From positions 1-11,606 of the forward strand of contig JAFZRB010000280.1 in the NCBI GenBank assembly GCA_017620115.1: a stretch of 11,606 nt of DNA, in the 5' to 3' direction. Under the pieces are notes generated by a model that was not told the DNA's origin, made no database searches, and saw only the letters and a program-made list of their open reading frames with translations. The DNA is from Clostridia bacterium (lineage in GTDB: Bacteria; Bacillota; Clostridia; Christensenellales; Aristaeellaceae). Positions 1 to 6,117 of this stretch are shown one piece after another. A program made the translations under genes and the position numbers. Within the stretch, counting starts at the first letter, position 1; each line of letters opens with the position of its first letter.

Positions 1-714
1 GGTGGTCACGAACACGCCGGTGGCGCCGTTCTCGTATTCCACATAGGCGGTCACGTCGTCTTCGACCTCGATATCATGCCAGGCGCCCTCGTGGCAGAAC
101 GCGCGCACCTTGGTGGGCATGCCGCAGATCCACTGCCACAGATCCAGGTTGTGCGGGCACTGGTTCATCAGCACGCCGCCGCCCTCGCCGGACCAGGTGG
201 CGCGCCATGCGCCGGAATCATAGTAGCTCTGGGAGCGGTACCAGTCGGTGATGATCCAGTTGGTGCGGCGAATATTGCCCATCGAGCCGGAATCGACGAT
301 TTCCTTCATCTTGCGGTACACGCAGTTGGTGCGCTGGTTGAACATGATGGCGTAGGTCGCCTTGCTGCGGGCGGCCAGCTCGTTCACCTCGCGCACGGCC
401 TTGGTGTAAACGCCGGCGGGTTTTTCGCTGAGGACGTGGATGTCGCGCTTGAGCGCTTCGGTCACATAAACCGGATGGAAATAGTGGGGCGTGGCCACGA
501 TGGCCGCGTCGATCAGGCCGCTGTCCAGCATTTTGATGGCGTCGTCAAAGCGGGCCACCTCGGGCGCTTCTCCGGCCGCCCAGTCCAGGCGCTCGGGGCG
601 GATATCCGCCACGGCGGTCAGCGTCATGCCGGGCACCTTGCCCCCCATGATGCTCTTGAAATGGCCGCTGCCCATGTTGCCGATGCCGATGATGCCAACT
701 CTTACCGTGTCCAT
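1..714 (-). CDS. Gfo/Idh/MocA family oxidoreductase (partial, C-terminus off the left edge)
   Basis: NAD(P)-dependent oxidoreductase of the glucose-fructose oxidoreductase / inositol dehydrogenase / MocA family, cytoplasmic, expected to act on a sugar, polyol or keto-sugar. The 238 visible residues start MDTVRVGIIGIGNMGSGHF, a Rossmann dinucleotide-binding loop (G10-x-G12-x-x-G15). The family Glu-Lys-Pro motif is E97-K98-P99. The substrate-domain motif GGGVLMNQCPHNLD follows, with the likely catalytic histidine near residue 188. Family members are usually 330-390 residues, so about the last third is missing. The start is set by AAGGAGG about 9 nt upstream. The ribosome binding site lies inside the end of the upstream TIM-barrel gene and the two reading frames overlap by 13 nt, so the pair is one translationally coupled operon. 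The exact substrate cannot be read from the sequence. Confidence 0.93.
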   Translation of the reverse strand, partial: MDTVRVGIIGIGNMGSGHFKSIMGGKVPGMTLTAVADIRPERLDWAAGEAPEVARFDDAIKMLDSGLIDAAIVATPHYFHPVYVTEALKRDIHVLSEKPAGVYTKAVREVNELAARSKATYAIMFNQRTNCVYRKMKEIVDSGSMGNIRRTNWIITDWYRSQSYYDSGAWRATWSGEGGGVLMNQCPHNLDLWQWICGMPTKVRAFCHEGAWHDIEVEDDVTAYVEYENGATGVFVTT

Positions 715-1592
715 GTTCCTTTTCCTCCTTCATTGAATCCAAGTTCGGTGAGCAGATTTTTCAGCGCGGACACAGCCGCGTTAAAGGCGGTCAGCCTGTC
801 GGGATAGCTGAACTTATGGTGAAGCTTTTCGTCCTGCAGCGCCTTCAGGCCGTCAAAAACCGTCAGATGCGGCTCCAGGGTGAGGGTCATATTGTCCGCG
901 CGGGCGGCCAGTCGGTCGAGGATATCCTTCACGTTGCCGTCGCCCATGCCGGCCGGCACCACCGCGCCGTTCTCCAGAAGCGCGTCCTTGATGTGCATAT
1001 AGGTGATGTACTTTTCCAGCTTCGGGAAAGCCTCGATGGGCTTCACGCCGCACTGGATGAAGTTGGCCGGGTCGAAAATGCAGCCCATGCGGTCGCCATA
1101 GACCTGCATGAGGTCGACGCAGCGGTCGTCGGTATCGCCGTAGATGCCCTTTTCGTTCTCATGGCACAGGCGGATGCCCGCGTCGTCGGCCAGATCGAGC
1201 ATCTGGCCCAGCTGGTCGATGACCTTGCCGCGCCAGTCGGCCGGAGTCGTGCCGCCCTCCCTGGGCATGAAGAAGCTGAACATGCGGATGCGGTTCGCGC
1301 CGAGAAGCCTGGTGATTTCCAGGCCGCGCCTGAAGGCGTCCAGATGCGCCTCAAAGGGTTGGTCGATGGGGTATTTGCCGTAGGGTGAGCCCAGCGACGA
1401 AAGCGCCGCGCCGGCGTCATCCAGCTTGCGTTTGGCTTCCTTCGCCTCGTCGTCGGTGAGGTCGGCGACGGACTTGCCGTCCACGCCGCGCATCTCGATC
1501 AGGGCAATGCCGTTGTTCTTCATCGCTTCCAGCTGCGCCGAAAGCATGCGGTCGGCCTCGTCGGCGAACGCCGAGAGCTGATACTGAGCCAT
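702..1592 (-). CDS. Sugar phosphate isomerase/epimerase-like TIM-barrel protein (xylose isomerase-like superfamily)
   Basis: A 296-residue cytoplasmic TIM-barrel protein of the AP-endonuclease-2 / xylose-isomerase-like superfamily, whose members isomerise, epimerise or eliminate on sugars and polyols with a divalent metal. The likely metal quartet is visible: E145 in CHENEKG, D174 in IFDPANF, H200 in YMHIKDA and E240 in LTLEPHL. The loop PAGMGDGNVKDILDRL (near 213-228) matches the strand-to-helix loop that usually precedes the last ligand. The length is normal for the family. The start has AAAGGAGGA 8 nt upstream. It is the first gene of an operon with the oxidoreductase at 1-714, a pairing common in inositol and unusual-sugar catabolism. 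It is preceded by a good promoter (1676-1704) and an inverted repeat that may be an operator. The substrate is unknown. Confidence 0.93.
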   Translation of the reverse strand: MAQYQLSAFADEADRMLSAQLEAMKNNGIALIEMRGVDGKSVADLTDDEAKEAKRKLDDAGAALSSLGSPYGKYPIDQPFEAHLDAFRRGLEITRLLGANRIRMFSFFMPREGGTTPADWRGKVIDQLGQMLDLADDAGIRLCHENEKGIYGDTDDRCVDLMQVYGDRMGCIFDPANFIQCGVKPIEAFPKLEKYITYMHIKDALLENGAVVPAGMGDGNVKDILDRLAARADNMTLTLEPHLTVFDGLKALQDEKLHHKFSYPDRLTAFNAAVSALKNLLTELGFNEGGKGTWTR

Positions 1593-1642
1593 GCTGCCTG
1601 TCCTCCTTTGTCGGTTCTCGCGAGGGCGGAGACCGCGTTCGT

Positions 1643-1666
1643 TATCCGGCCGCGATCATCCGGATA
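1643..1666. promoter_or_regulatory. Operator-like inverted repeat at the transcription start of the TIM-barrel/oxidoreductase operon
   Basis: TATCCGG at 1643-1649 and its exact complement CCGGATA at 1660-1666 are separated by 10 bp. The repeat lies just downstream of the -10 box at 1676-1681 (minus strand) and covers the predicted start site, where a bound repressor would block transcription. The half-site spacing (17 bp centre to centre) suits a dimeric regulator on one or two DNA faces. No regulator gene is adjacent in the window. Operator function is inference. Confidence 0.4.
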
Positions 1667-1675
1667 CCATTATAT

Positions 1676-1704
1676 AGTATACATTTTCATTCTTCCGGCG
1701 TCAA
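1676..1704 (-). promoter_or_regulatory. Sigma-A promoter of the TIM-barrel/oxidoreductase operon
   Basis: On the minus strand TTGACG (1699-1704) is followed by a 17-bp spacer and TATACT (1676-1681). A TATAAT (1669-1674) lies a few bases further but is too far from this -35. The leader to the ATG at 1592 is about 75 nt. Confidence 0.7.
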
Positions 1705-1722
1705 TCGCCCAAATGTGTTTTT

Positions 1723-2265
1723 TCACGAATTATTCGCGCCCGGCGCCGACAGCGGCTCGCCGCCCGCCCGCTCCACCTGGGAGAGGATGATGCAGTGCGC
1801 GTACAGCTTGTTGGCGAAGGCGGTCATGACCGCGCGCAGGATGGCCTCCTCGGAGGAAGGGCCCGGCGGATCGATGGCCTCCCCCAGAAAAACGTGACGG
1901 ATGGTGCGCTCCATCTCGTCGCAGAACAGGTTGTAGATCACGCGGTTTTCGAATTTTGCCAGCTCGAACTTCATCATGACCGACAGCTCCGAAATGGAGA
2001 AATCGCGCTTGAGCGAGCACACCACCATCAGCCGCGCCAGCTGCCGCACGCCGTAGCGCTTCTTCACGGGCGCGGGAATCAGCTTCATCTTCACATAGTT
2101 GTTGATCATGCTGGCGGTGATGAAATGCCCCTCTTCTCCCACGTCCAGCACGGACAGATGCCGCTCTATATAGCTGACCATCTGATCCACGTAGAGCTCT
2201 ACGTCGGGCAGCTCGTCCCAGCGCGGGCAGCGGAAGGCGAGAAGCCTTTCTTCCATTTCACTCAT
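1723..2265 (-). CDS. DUF1836 domain-containing protein
   Basis: A 180-residue cytoplasmic protein with the hallmarks of DUF1836, a family of unknown function found mainly in Firmicutes. The segment ITASMINNYVKMKLIPAP (49-66) followed by KKRYGVRQLARLMVVCSLKR (68-87) looks like a winged-helix or MerR-like DNA-binding fold, so a regulatory role is plausible but unproven. No signal peptide or membrane segment is seen. The start is supported by AAGGGGGAA 7-8 nt upstream of the ATG at 2265. It is transcribed divergently from the DegV-family gene across a 168-bp gap holding promoters for both. No clear intrinsic terminator follows its TGA, so some read-through into the operon at 1592 is possible. 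Confidence 0.88.
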   Translation of the reverse strand: MSEMEERLLAFRCPRWDELPDVELYVDQMVSYIERHLSVLDVGEEGHFITASMINNYVKMKLIPAPVKKRYGVRQLARLMVVCSLKRDFSISELSVMMKFELAKFENRVIYNLFCDEMERTIRHVFLGEAIDPPGPSSEEAILRAVMTAFANKLYAHCIILSQVERAGGEPLSAPGANNS

Positions 2266-2287
2266 GGCTCATTCCCCCTTATTTTCT

Positions 2288-2316
2288 ATTGTATCAAATC
2301 CAGCCGCCAAACGCAA
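2288..2316 (-). promoter_or_regulatory. Promoter of the DUF1836 gene (extended -10)
   Basis: Minus strand: TTGCGT (2311-2316), 17-bp spacer, TACAAT (2288-2293). The spacer ends in TGA (2294-2296), which gives an extended -10 TGnTACAAT. The leader to the ATG is about 15-20 nt. Confidence 0.6.
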
Positions 2317-2351
2317 CATATATTTGACGATATTTCCTCATAATTCACATG

Positions 2352-2383
2352 TTGACGGACAAGATAAAACGTGGTAATATAAT
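2352..2383 (+). promoter_or_regulatory. Promoter of the DegV-family gene
   Basis: TTGACG (2352-2357) is followed after 17 bp by TAATAT (2375-2380), which overlaps a perfect TATAAT (2378-2383, 20-bp spacing). Either -10 can serve; the first has the better spacing. The predicted start lies about 40 nt before the ATG at 2434. It is divergent from the DUF1836 promoter. Confidence 0.65.
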
Positions 2384-2433
2384 ATTCAATACTAGAACAC
2401 TTGTTATTATCAATGCAACAGGGGGAACCGGGC

Positions 2434-3312
2434 ATGAGTTTTGAAATTTTCACAGATTCAAGCGCCAACCTGTCCACCGCGCTGATCGAAAAATACCATC
2501 TTCACATCCTCTCCCTGACCTTCCAGGAAAAAGGCGTCCCCGGCGAATACAAGAGTTTCGACAACGGCCGCCCCATCGACACCACCATATTCTATCGCAG
2601 GATGCGCGATGAAAACGCCGTTTTCATCACCTCCTGCGTGAATACCGTCGACGCGATGGAAGCCATCGAGCCGGTAGTGGCCGCGGGCAGCGACGTGCTG
2701 TATCTGGGCTTTTCCTCCGGCCTGAGCGCCACGCACCAGAACGTGAAGGCCGCGCTGGACGAGCTGCGCGCCAAATACCCCGAGCGCAAGATCTACGACA
2801 GCGATACCCTCGCCGCCGCGCTGGGCCAGGGGCTGCTGGTCGTGCTGGCCGCCCGCCGGCGCGAGAAAGGCGCCACCATCGAGGAGACGCACCGCTGGGT
2901 GGAGGAAAACAAGCTGCATCTGTGCCACTGGTTCACCGTCGAGAGCCTGAAATACCTGCATCGCGGCGGCCGCATTTCCGCCACCAGCGCCATCGTGGGC
3001 ACGCTGCTGGACATCAAGCCCGTTCTGCACGTGGACGACGCGGGCAAGCTCATCGCCATGACCAAGGTGCGCGGCGTGCGCGCGGCGGTGAAGGAGATGT
3101 TCGAGCGCATGAAGGCCACCGCCGTGCGCGATCCGGACAGCCCGGTCTTCATCGTCCATGCGGACATCCGCGAGCGGGCCAGTGAGCTGGCGGAAAAGAT
3201 TCGCGCCGAGTTCGGCACGAAGGAAATCTATATCGATTCGCTCGACCTGGTGATCGGCGCACACTCCGGCCCCGGCACGCTGGCGCTGTTCTTCGTGGGC
3301 GATCACCGGTAA
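2434..3312 (+). CDS. DegV family protein (fatty-acid-binding, FakB-like)
   Basis: A 292-residue cytoplasmic DegV-family protein. Characterised relatives (FakB) bind a fatty acid and present it to the kinase FakA for phosphorylation and phospholipid synthesis; no FakA is present here, so the partner is elsewhere. Visible signatures are the N-terminal TDSSANL (7-13), TS at 66-67, LGFSSGLSATHQN (91-103), the conserved SLKYLHRGGRISATSAIVG (171-189) and HSGPGT near the C-terminus (277-282). The length matches the usual 280-290 residues. I chose ATG 2434 over an in-frame TTG at 2401. It gives the normal family N-terminus (MSFEIFTDSS), has GGGGGA 7 nt upstream, and the TTG lies only about 15 nt after the promoter with no ribosome binding site. 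A terminator follows 17 nt after the stop, so the gene is monocistronic. Confidence 0.95.
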   Translation: MSFEIFTDSSANLSTALIEKYHLHILSLTFQEKGVPGEYKSFDNGRPIDTTIFYRRMRDENAVFITSCVNTVDAMEAIEPVVAAGSDVLYLGFSSGLSATHQNVKAALDELRAKYPERKIYDSDTLAAALGQGLLVVLAARRREKGATIEETHRWVEENKLHLCHWFTVESLKYLHRGGRISATSAIVGTLLDIKPVLHVDDAGKLIAMTKVRGVRAAVKEMFERMKATAVRDPDSPVFIVHADIRERASELAEKIRAEFGTKEIYIDSLDLVIGAHSGPGTLALFFVGDHR

Positions 3313-3328
3313 ACCGAAAACGCGACTC

Positions 3329-3357
3329 AGGCCTTCCCGCCGCGGGAGGCCTTTTTT
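3329..3357 (+). terminator. Intrinsic terminator of the DegV-family gene
   Basis: AGGCCT(T)CCCG at 3329-3339 pairs with CGGGAGGCCT (3343-3352) around a 3-nt loop with one bulged T. A run of six T follows (3352-3357). Confidence 0.85.
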
Positions 3358-3381
3358 CTGACCCGCACGATAAATTGGGGC

Positions 3382-3410
3382 TTCACAGGGCCGTTCTGTT
3401 ATGCTATAAT
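3382..3410 (+). promoter_or_regulatory. Strong promoter of the second oxidoreductase gene
   Basis: TTCACA (3382-3387; five of six -35 consensus bases), 17-bp spacer, perfect TATAAT (3405-3410), with TGC just before the -10 box (extended -10). This is the closest to consensus of the plus-strand promoters here. Confidence 0.8.
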
Positions 3411-3454
3411 TTGAATAGGGCAATGCCCACATGCGAAAATGGGAGGAGATACTC

Positions 3455-4627
3455 ATGGGCAAGAACAACGCTGATGCTGTCCTGAGCCAGTTTACTCAGG
3501 CCATCGAAGAAGAAGCCGTCGACACGTCCAGAAAACTGAAAGTCGGTATCATCGGTACCGGCTGGATCGCCGAGTCCCATATCCAGAGCTATAAGAACAT
3601 GCCCGATGTGGAGATCGTCGCCGCGGCCGATCCCATCCCCGGCAAGGCCGAGGCCTTTATGAAGAGGTTCGACGTCGAAGGCGTCCGCTTCTATCCGACC
3701 CACAAGGAAATGATCGACAACGAAAAGCTGGACGCCGTTTCCGTGTGCACCTACAACACCGCGCACTGCGCGCCCACCGTCTACGCGCTGGAGCACGGCA
3801 TCAACGTGCTGCTGGAGAAGCCCTTCTCCGTCACCACCGAAGAAGCCGTCGAGATGATGCGCGCCGAGAAGAAGAGCGGCAAGGTCCTCTCCATCGGCTT
3901 CCAGCCCCGCGGCGATGAGAACATGCAGATGATCAAGAAGGTCGTGCAGAGCGGCGCGCTGGGCGAGATCTACTACATCCAGACCGGCGGCGGACGCCGC
4001 CGCGGCATCCCGAACAGCACCTTCATCGAGAAGTCCACCGGCGGCATCGGCGCGCTGGGCGACATCGGCTGCTATTCGCTGGACGTGGTGCTGAACGCCA
4101 TCGGCTACCCGAAGCCCCTCACCGTGACCGGCTACAAGAGCGACTTCTTCGGCAAGAACCCGAAGTACGCTACCCCCGACAGATTCCACACCGCCGAGGA
4201 GAACGCCGCGCGCTTCTCCGTCGACGACTTCGCGGCCGCGTTCGTGCGCCTGGAGGGCGGCATCATCCTTGACTTCCGCATTTCCTGGGCCATGCACGCC
4301 GACACCCCCGGCGACACCATCATCTTCGGCAAGGAAGGCGCGCTGCGCATTCCCTCCACCGACTGCTGGAACGGCACCTTCACCAGCCCCATGACGCTGT
4401 ATCACGACCTGGCCGGCAAGCAGGTCGAGACCGTCATCCCGCTGATCCCCCACAAGGGCCCCGGCCTGTTCGACATCAAGATCCGCTCCTTCCTGGACGC
4501 GATCAAGTACAACAGGCCCGCGCCTGTGCCCACCAGCGAGATCATCTACAACCAGGCCATCATCGACCATATCTGCAAGTCCGCCGAGCTGGGCCATGAG
4601 ATCGAGGTCGTCATCCCCGAAATCTGA
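3455..4627 (+). CDS. Gfo/Idh/MocA family oxidoreductase
   Basis: A 390-residue NAD(P)-dependent oxidoreductase expected to act on a sugar, polyol or keto-glycoside. The Rossmann motif is GIIGTGWIAESH (31-42), the family motif E121-K122-P123, and the substrate-domain motif GGIGALGDIGCYSLD (196-210). In the last motif Tyr207 stands where many relatives have the catalytic histidine, as in GFOR-like members. Before the Rossmann strand lies a charged, non-hydrophobic 27-residue extension, neither a signal peptide nor a membrane anchor. ATG 3455 is preferred over ATG 3431 because GGGAGGA sits 8 nt before it, inside the longer version. The strong promoter and narrow codon choice (mostly GGC, AAG, ATC, CTG) suggest high expression. 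The transcript probably runs through the structured 3' region to the terminator at 4841-4879. The substrate is unknown. Confidence 0.95.
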   Translation: MGKNNADAVLSQFTQAIEEEAVDTSRKLKVGIIGTGWIAESHIQSYKNMPDVEIVAAADPIPGKAEAFMKRFDVEGVRFYPTHKEMIDNEKLDAVSVCTYNTAHCAPTVYALEHGINVLLEKPFSVTTEEAVEMMRAEKKSGKVLSIGFQPRGDENMQMIKKVVQSGALGEIYYIQTGGGRRRGIPNSTFIEKSTGGIGALGDIGCYSLDVVLNAIGYPKPLTVTGYKSDFFGKNPKYATPDRFHTAEENAARFSVDDFAAAFVRLEGGIILDFRISWAMHADTPGDTIIFGKEGALRIPSTDCWNGTFTSPMTLYHDLAGKQVETVIPLIPHKGPGLFDIKIRSFLDAIKYNRPAPVPTSEIIYNQAIIDHICKSAELGHEIEVVIPEI

Positions 4628-4686
4628 CCGGCCGACAGGATACTGAATCCCCTTGTTTCCTATGGCCAGCCCGCCGTAGCGGGCTG

Positions 4687-4811
4687 AAGCCGGACCGTCG
4701 TACGTTGGCTGCATGGCAGCGCCGCCGATAACAGACTTTTTCGGCAAGGACCAGTCGAAAGAGCCTGTTGCCGCGGCGGGGCCGTGAAGCCCGCGTGCGG
4801 CTGTCTGGTTT
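4687..4811 (+). ncRNA. Candidate structured RNA: 125-nt long imperfect hairpin in the 3' region of the oxidoreductase gene
   Basis: The two halves fold onto each other along their whole length. Paired blocks are 4687-4695/4803-4811, 4697-4705/4793-4801, 4707-4710/4788-4791, 4712-4717/4781-4786, 4720-4725/4773-4778, 4730-4734/4765-4769 and 4736-4743/4756-4763, plus 4727/4771, 4729/4770 and probably 4744-4745/4754-4755. That is 49-51 pairs with only single or double mismatches between blocks. Eight pairs are G-U in the plus-strand RNA; only one mismatch (4735/4764, A x C) would be a wobble on the minus strand. A perfect 8-bp hairpin, CAGCCCGC/GCGGGCTG (4667-4686), abuts its base on the 5' side, and a terminator follows at 4841. 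I see no separate promoter, so it is probably carried in the oxidoreductase transcript. It lacks the SRP RNA GGAAG apical motif and the open central bubble of 6S RNA. I do not recognise the family; an ERIC-like transcribed palindrome is the main alternative. Confidence 0.5.
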
Positions 4812-4840
4812 ATTTCAGGGCATATGCTATATCTCCACGC

Positions 4841-4879
4841 GCCTGTCCGGTTTGCTCGGGAAGCGGACAGGCGTGTTTT
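4841..4879 (+). terminator. Likely intrinsic terminator after the oxidoreductase / structured RNA
   Basis: GCCTGTCCG (4841-4849) pairs perfectly with CGGACAGGC (4864-4872) around a 14-nt loop and is followed by GTGTTTTCTGT. The short, interrupted T-run makes it moderate. It lies between the 3' region of the oxidoreductase gene and the promoter of the next gene. The rest of the 4628-4953 gap holds only the hairpins and that promoter. Confidence 0.6.
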
Positions 4880-4894
4880 CTGTACGGGAAGGCC

Positions 4895-4923
4895 TTTCCT
4901 TTCCGATGGAAATATGCTATGAT
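4895..4923 (+). promoter_or_regulatory. Extended -10 promoter of the unknown propeller-like gene
   Basis: TGC plus TATGAT at 4915-4923 is an extended -10 identical to that of the solute-binding-protein gene (11331-11339, minus strand). The -35 at the matching spacing (TTTCCT, 4895-4900) is weak. The start codon is 31 nt further on. Confidence 0.55.
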
Positions 4924-4953
4924 AGGGATATCAAGGCGCAAAGGAGTGTCTTT

Positions 4954-6024
4954 ATGGATTATGCGTCCCTGCCGCGCGATATCTTCTCCGGCTGCTGGAA
5001 CACCGGCCACTGCCAGGGCATCGCCGTGGATACAAAGCGCGGATTCGTCTACTATTCCTTCACCACCGCGCTGGTCAAGACCGACCTGAGCGGCCGCCTG
5101 ATCGGCAGCGTGGGCGGGCTTTTGGGGCATCTGGGCTGCATCGCCTTCAACGCGGAGGACGGCCGGCTCTACGGCTCGCTCGAATACAAGAACGACGCCA
5201 TCGGCCGCGGCATCCTGAACATGCTGGGCAGCGACGCGCAGCTTCAGGATGCCTTCTACATGGCTGTTTTCGACGTGGACAGGATCGACCGCGCGGGCAT
5301 GGACGCCTGCACGGACGGCGTGATGACCGCGGTGTACCTCAAAGAGGTGGTCGACGATTTCACGGCCGAGGCGGAAAACGGCGGCAAACCCGTTCGCCAC
5401 CGCCTGGGCTGCAGCGGCATCGACGGCACCACCTTCGGCCCGCTGCCCGGAAGCGCGGACGGCAAGCGATATCTGTTCGTAGCCTACGGCGTGTATTCGG
5501 ACGAGGAGCGCACCGACAACGACCATCAGGTGCTGCTGTGCTACGACATATCCGATTGGACGCGCTGGGCGAAGCCGCTCTCGCAGAGCGCCATGCACAC
5601 CTCCGGCCCCGCCGCGCCGGACCACAAGTTTTTCGTGTTCACGGGCAACACCACCTATGGCGTGCAGAACCTCGAATACGACGCCTTCACCGGCTGCTTC
5701 CTGATGGCCGTGTACCGGGGCAGGAAGCCGCAGTATCCCAACCGGCCCATGTACATCGTCGACGGCTCGAAAGCGCCCGTTAAGGCCGTTCTGCGCGGCG
5801 TCGAGCCCGAACAGGCAGGCGAGACGCTCTCGCTGCTGGAAAAGGGCCTGCCGCACGACAGCGGCGTGTGGGGCTGGGATTTCCCGCTGGGCAGCACCGG
5901 CCTCTGCGCGCTGGGCGGCGGGTACTACTACGTGTCGCACGACGGCAAAGGCGACGACGGCTATTACACGCATGTGAAGCTGTATAAATGGGACGGCGTT
6001 TCGCCGCTGGCGCCAGCGGAATAA
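4954..6024 (+). CDS. Protein of unknown function with beta-propeller-like repeats
   Basis: A 356-residue protein whose family I do not recognise. It has no signal peptide or membrane segment, so it is probably cytoplasmic. Several segments have the small-residue, hydrophobic strand, Asp/Gly turn pattern of propeller blades: CQGIAVDTKRGFVYYSF (20-36), LGCIAFNAEDGRLYGSLEY (60-78), VQNLEYDAFTGCFLMAVY (237-254) and LCALGGGYYYVSHDG (317-331). This suggests a lactonase- or SMP30-like fold by shape only; no catalytic motif is evident. ATG 4954 has AAGGAG 8 nt upstream. An in-frame extension back to 4768 is rejected because it would cross the hairpin, terminator and promoter. It lies 89 nt before a TIM-barrel isomerase gene in the same direction, probably one operon, which suggests a role in sugar metabolism. 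Confidence 0.85.
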   Translation: MDYASLPRDIFSGCWNTGHCQGIAVDTKRGFVYYSFTTALVKTDLSGRLIGSVGGLLGHLGCIAFNAEDGRLYGSLEYKNDAIGRGILNMLGSDAQLQDAFYMAVFDVDRIDRAGMDACTDGVMTAVYLKEVVDDFTAEAENGGKPVRHRLGCSGIDGTTFGPLPGSADGKRYLFVAYGVYSDEERTDNDHQVLLCYDISDWTRWAKPLSQSAMHTSGPAAPDHKFFVFTGNTTYGVQNLEYDAFTGCFLMAVYRGRKPQYPNRPMYIVDGSKAPVKAVLRGVEPEQAGETLSLLEKGLPHDSGVWGWDFPLGSTGLCALGGGYYYVSHDGKGDDGYYTHVKLYKWDGVSPLAPAE

Positions 6025-6039
6025 AAGGAGACACAGTGC

Positions 6040-6117
6040 ATGCGCTTTTCCGCCGTTCCCCCTATGACCGCGGCAAACGCCGCGCCTGACAGGCAGGAAA
6101 GGAAGGATCTATCATGA
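6040..6117 (+). CDS. Possible 25-residue small protein or leader peptide
   Basis: A small ORF starting MRFSAVPPMTAANAAPDR. AAAAGGAG (6023-6030) overlaps the upstream stop codon and sits 9 nt before the ATG. The ORF ends in TGA overlapping the start of the next gene as ATGA (6114-6117), a typical translational-coupling arrangement. A perfect hairpin, CGCGGC-AAAC-GCCGCG (6069-6084), lies inside it and encodes the AANAA stretch. It may be a true small gene, a leader that couples translation, or a leftover ribosome binding site after loss of a gene. No known family is recognised. Confidence 0.35.
   Translation: MRFSAVPPMTAANAAPDRQERKDLS

Noticed and set aside
2458..3468. Long minus-strand open frame antisense to the DegV-family gene
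   Set aside because: It follows codon-position GC bias of the true gene, has low-complexity Ala/Gly/His-rich sequence and no family signature; the promoter, SD and terminator all serve the plus-strand gene.
3404..4747. 447-codon minus-strand open frame antisense to the oxidoreductase gene
   Set aside because: It is a shadow of the high-GC coding frame; the translation is rich in Asp, Gly, Val and His repeats without domain motifs, and it spans the opposite gene's promoter and the 4687-4811 hairpin.
4687..4811. Long hairpin as SRP RNA, 6S RNA or a retron msd
   Set aside because: No GGAAG apical motif or its asymmetric loop (SRP), no large central bubble (6S), and no reverse transcriptase gene in the window (retron).
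4825..4833. TGC-TATATC as another extended -10 promoter before the 4841 terminator
   Set aside because: There is no acceptable -35 at 16-18 bp, and the transcript would meet the terminator hairpin within about 10 nt; it resembles the real -10 at 4915-4923 but is weaker.
4768..4953. In-frame N-terminal extension of the propeller-like gene
   Set aside because: It crosses half of the long hairpin, a terminator and the gene's own -10 box; ATG 4954 has a proper SD.
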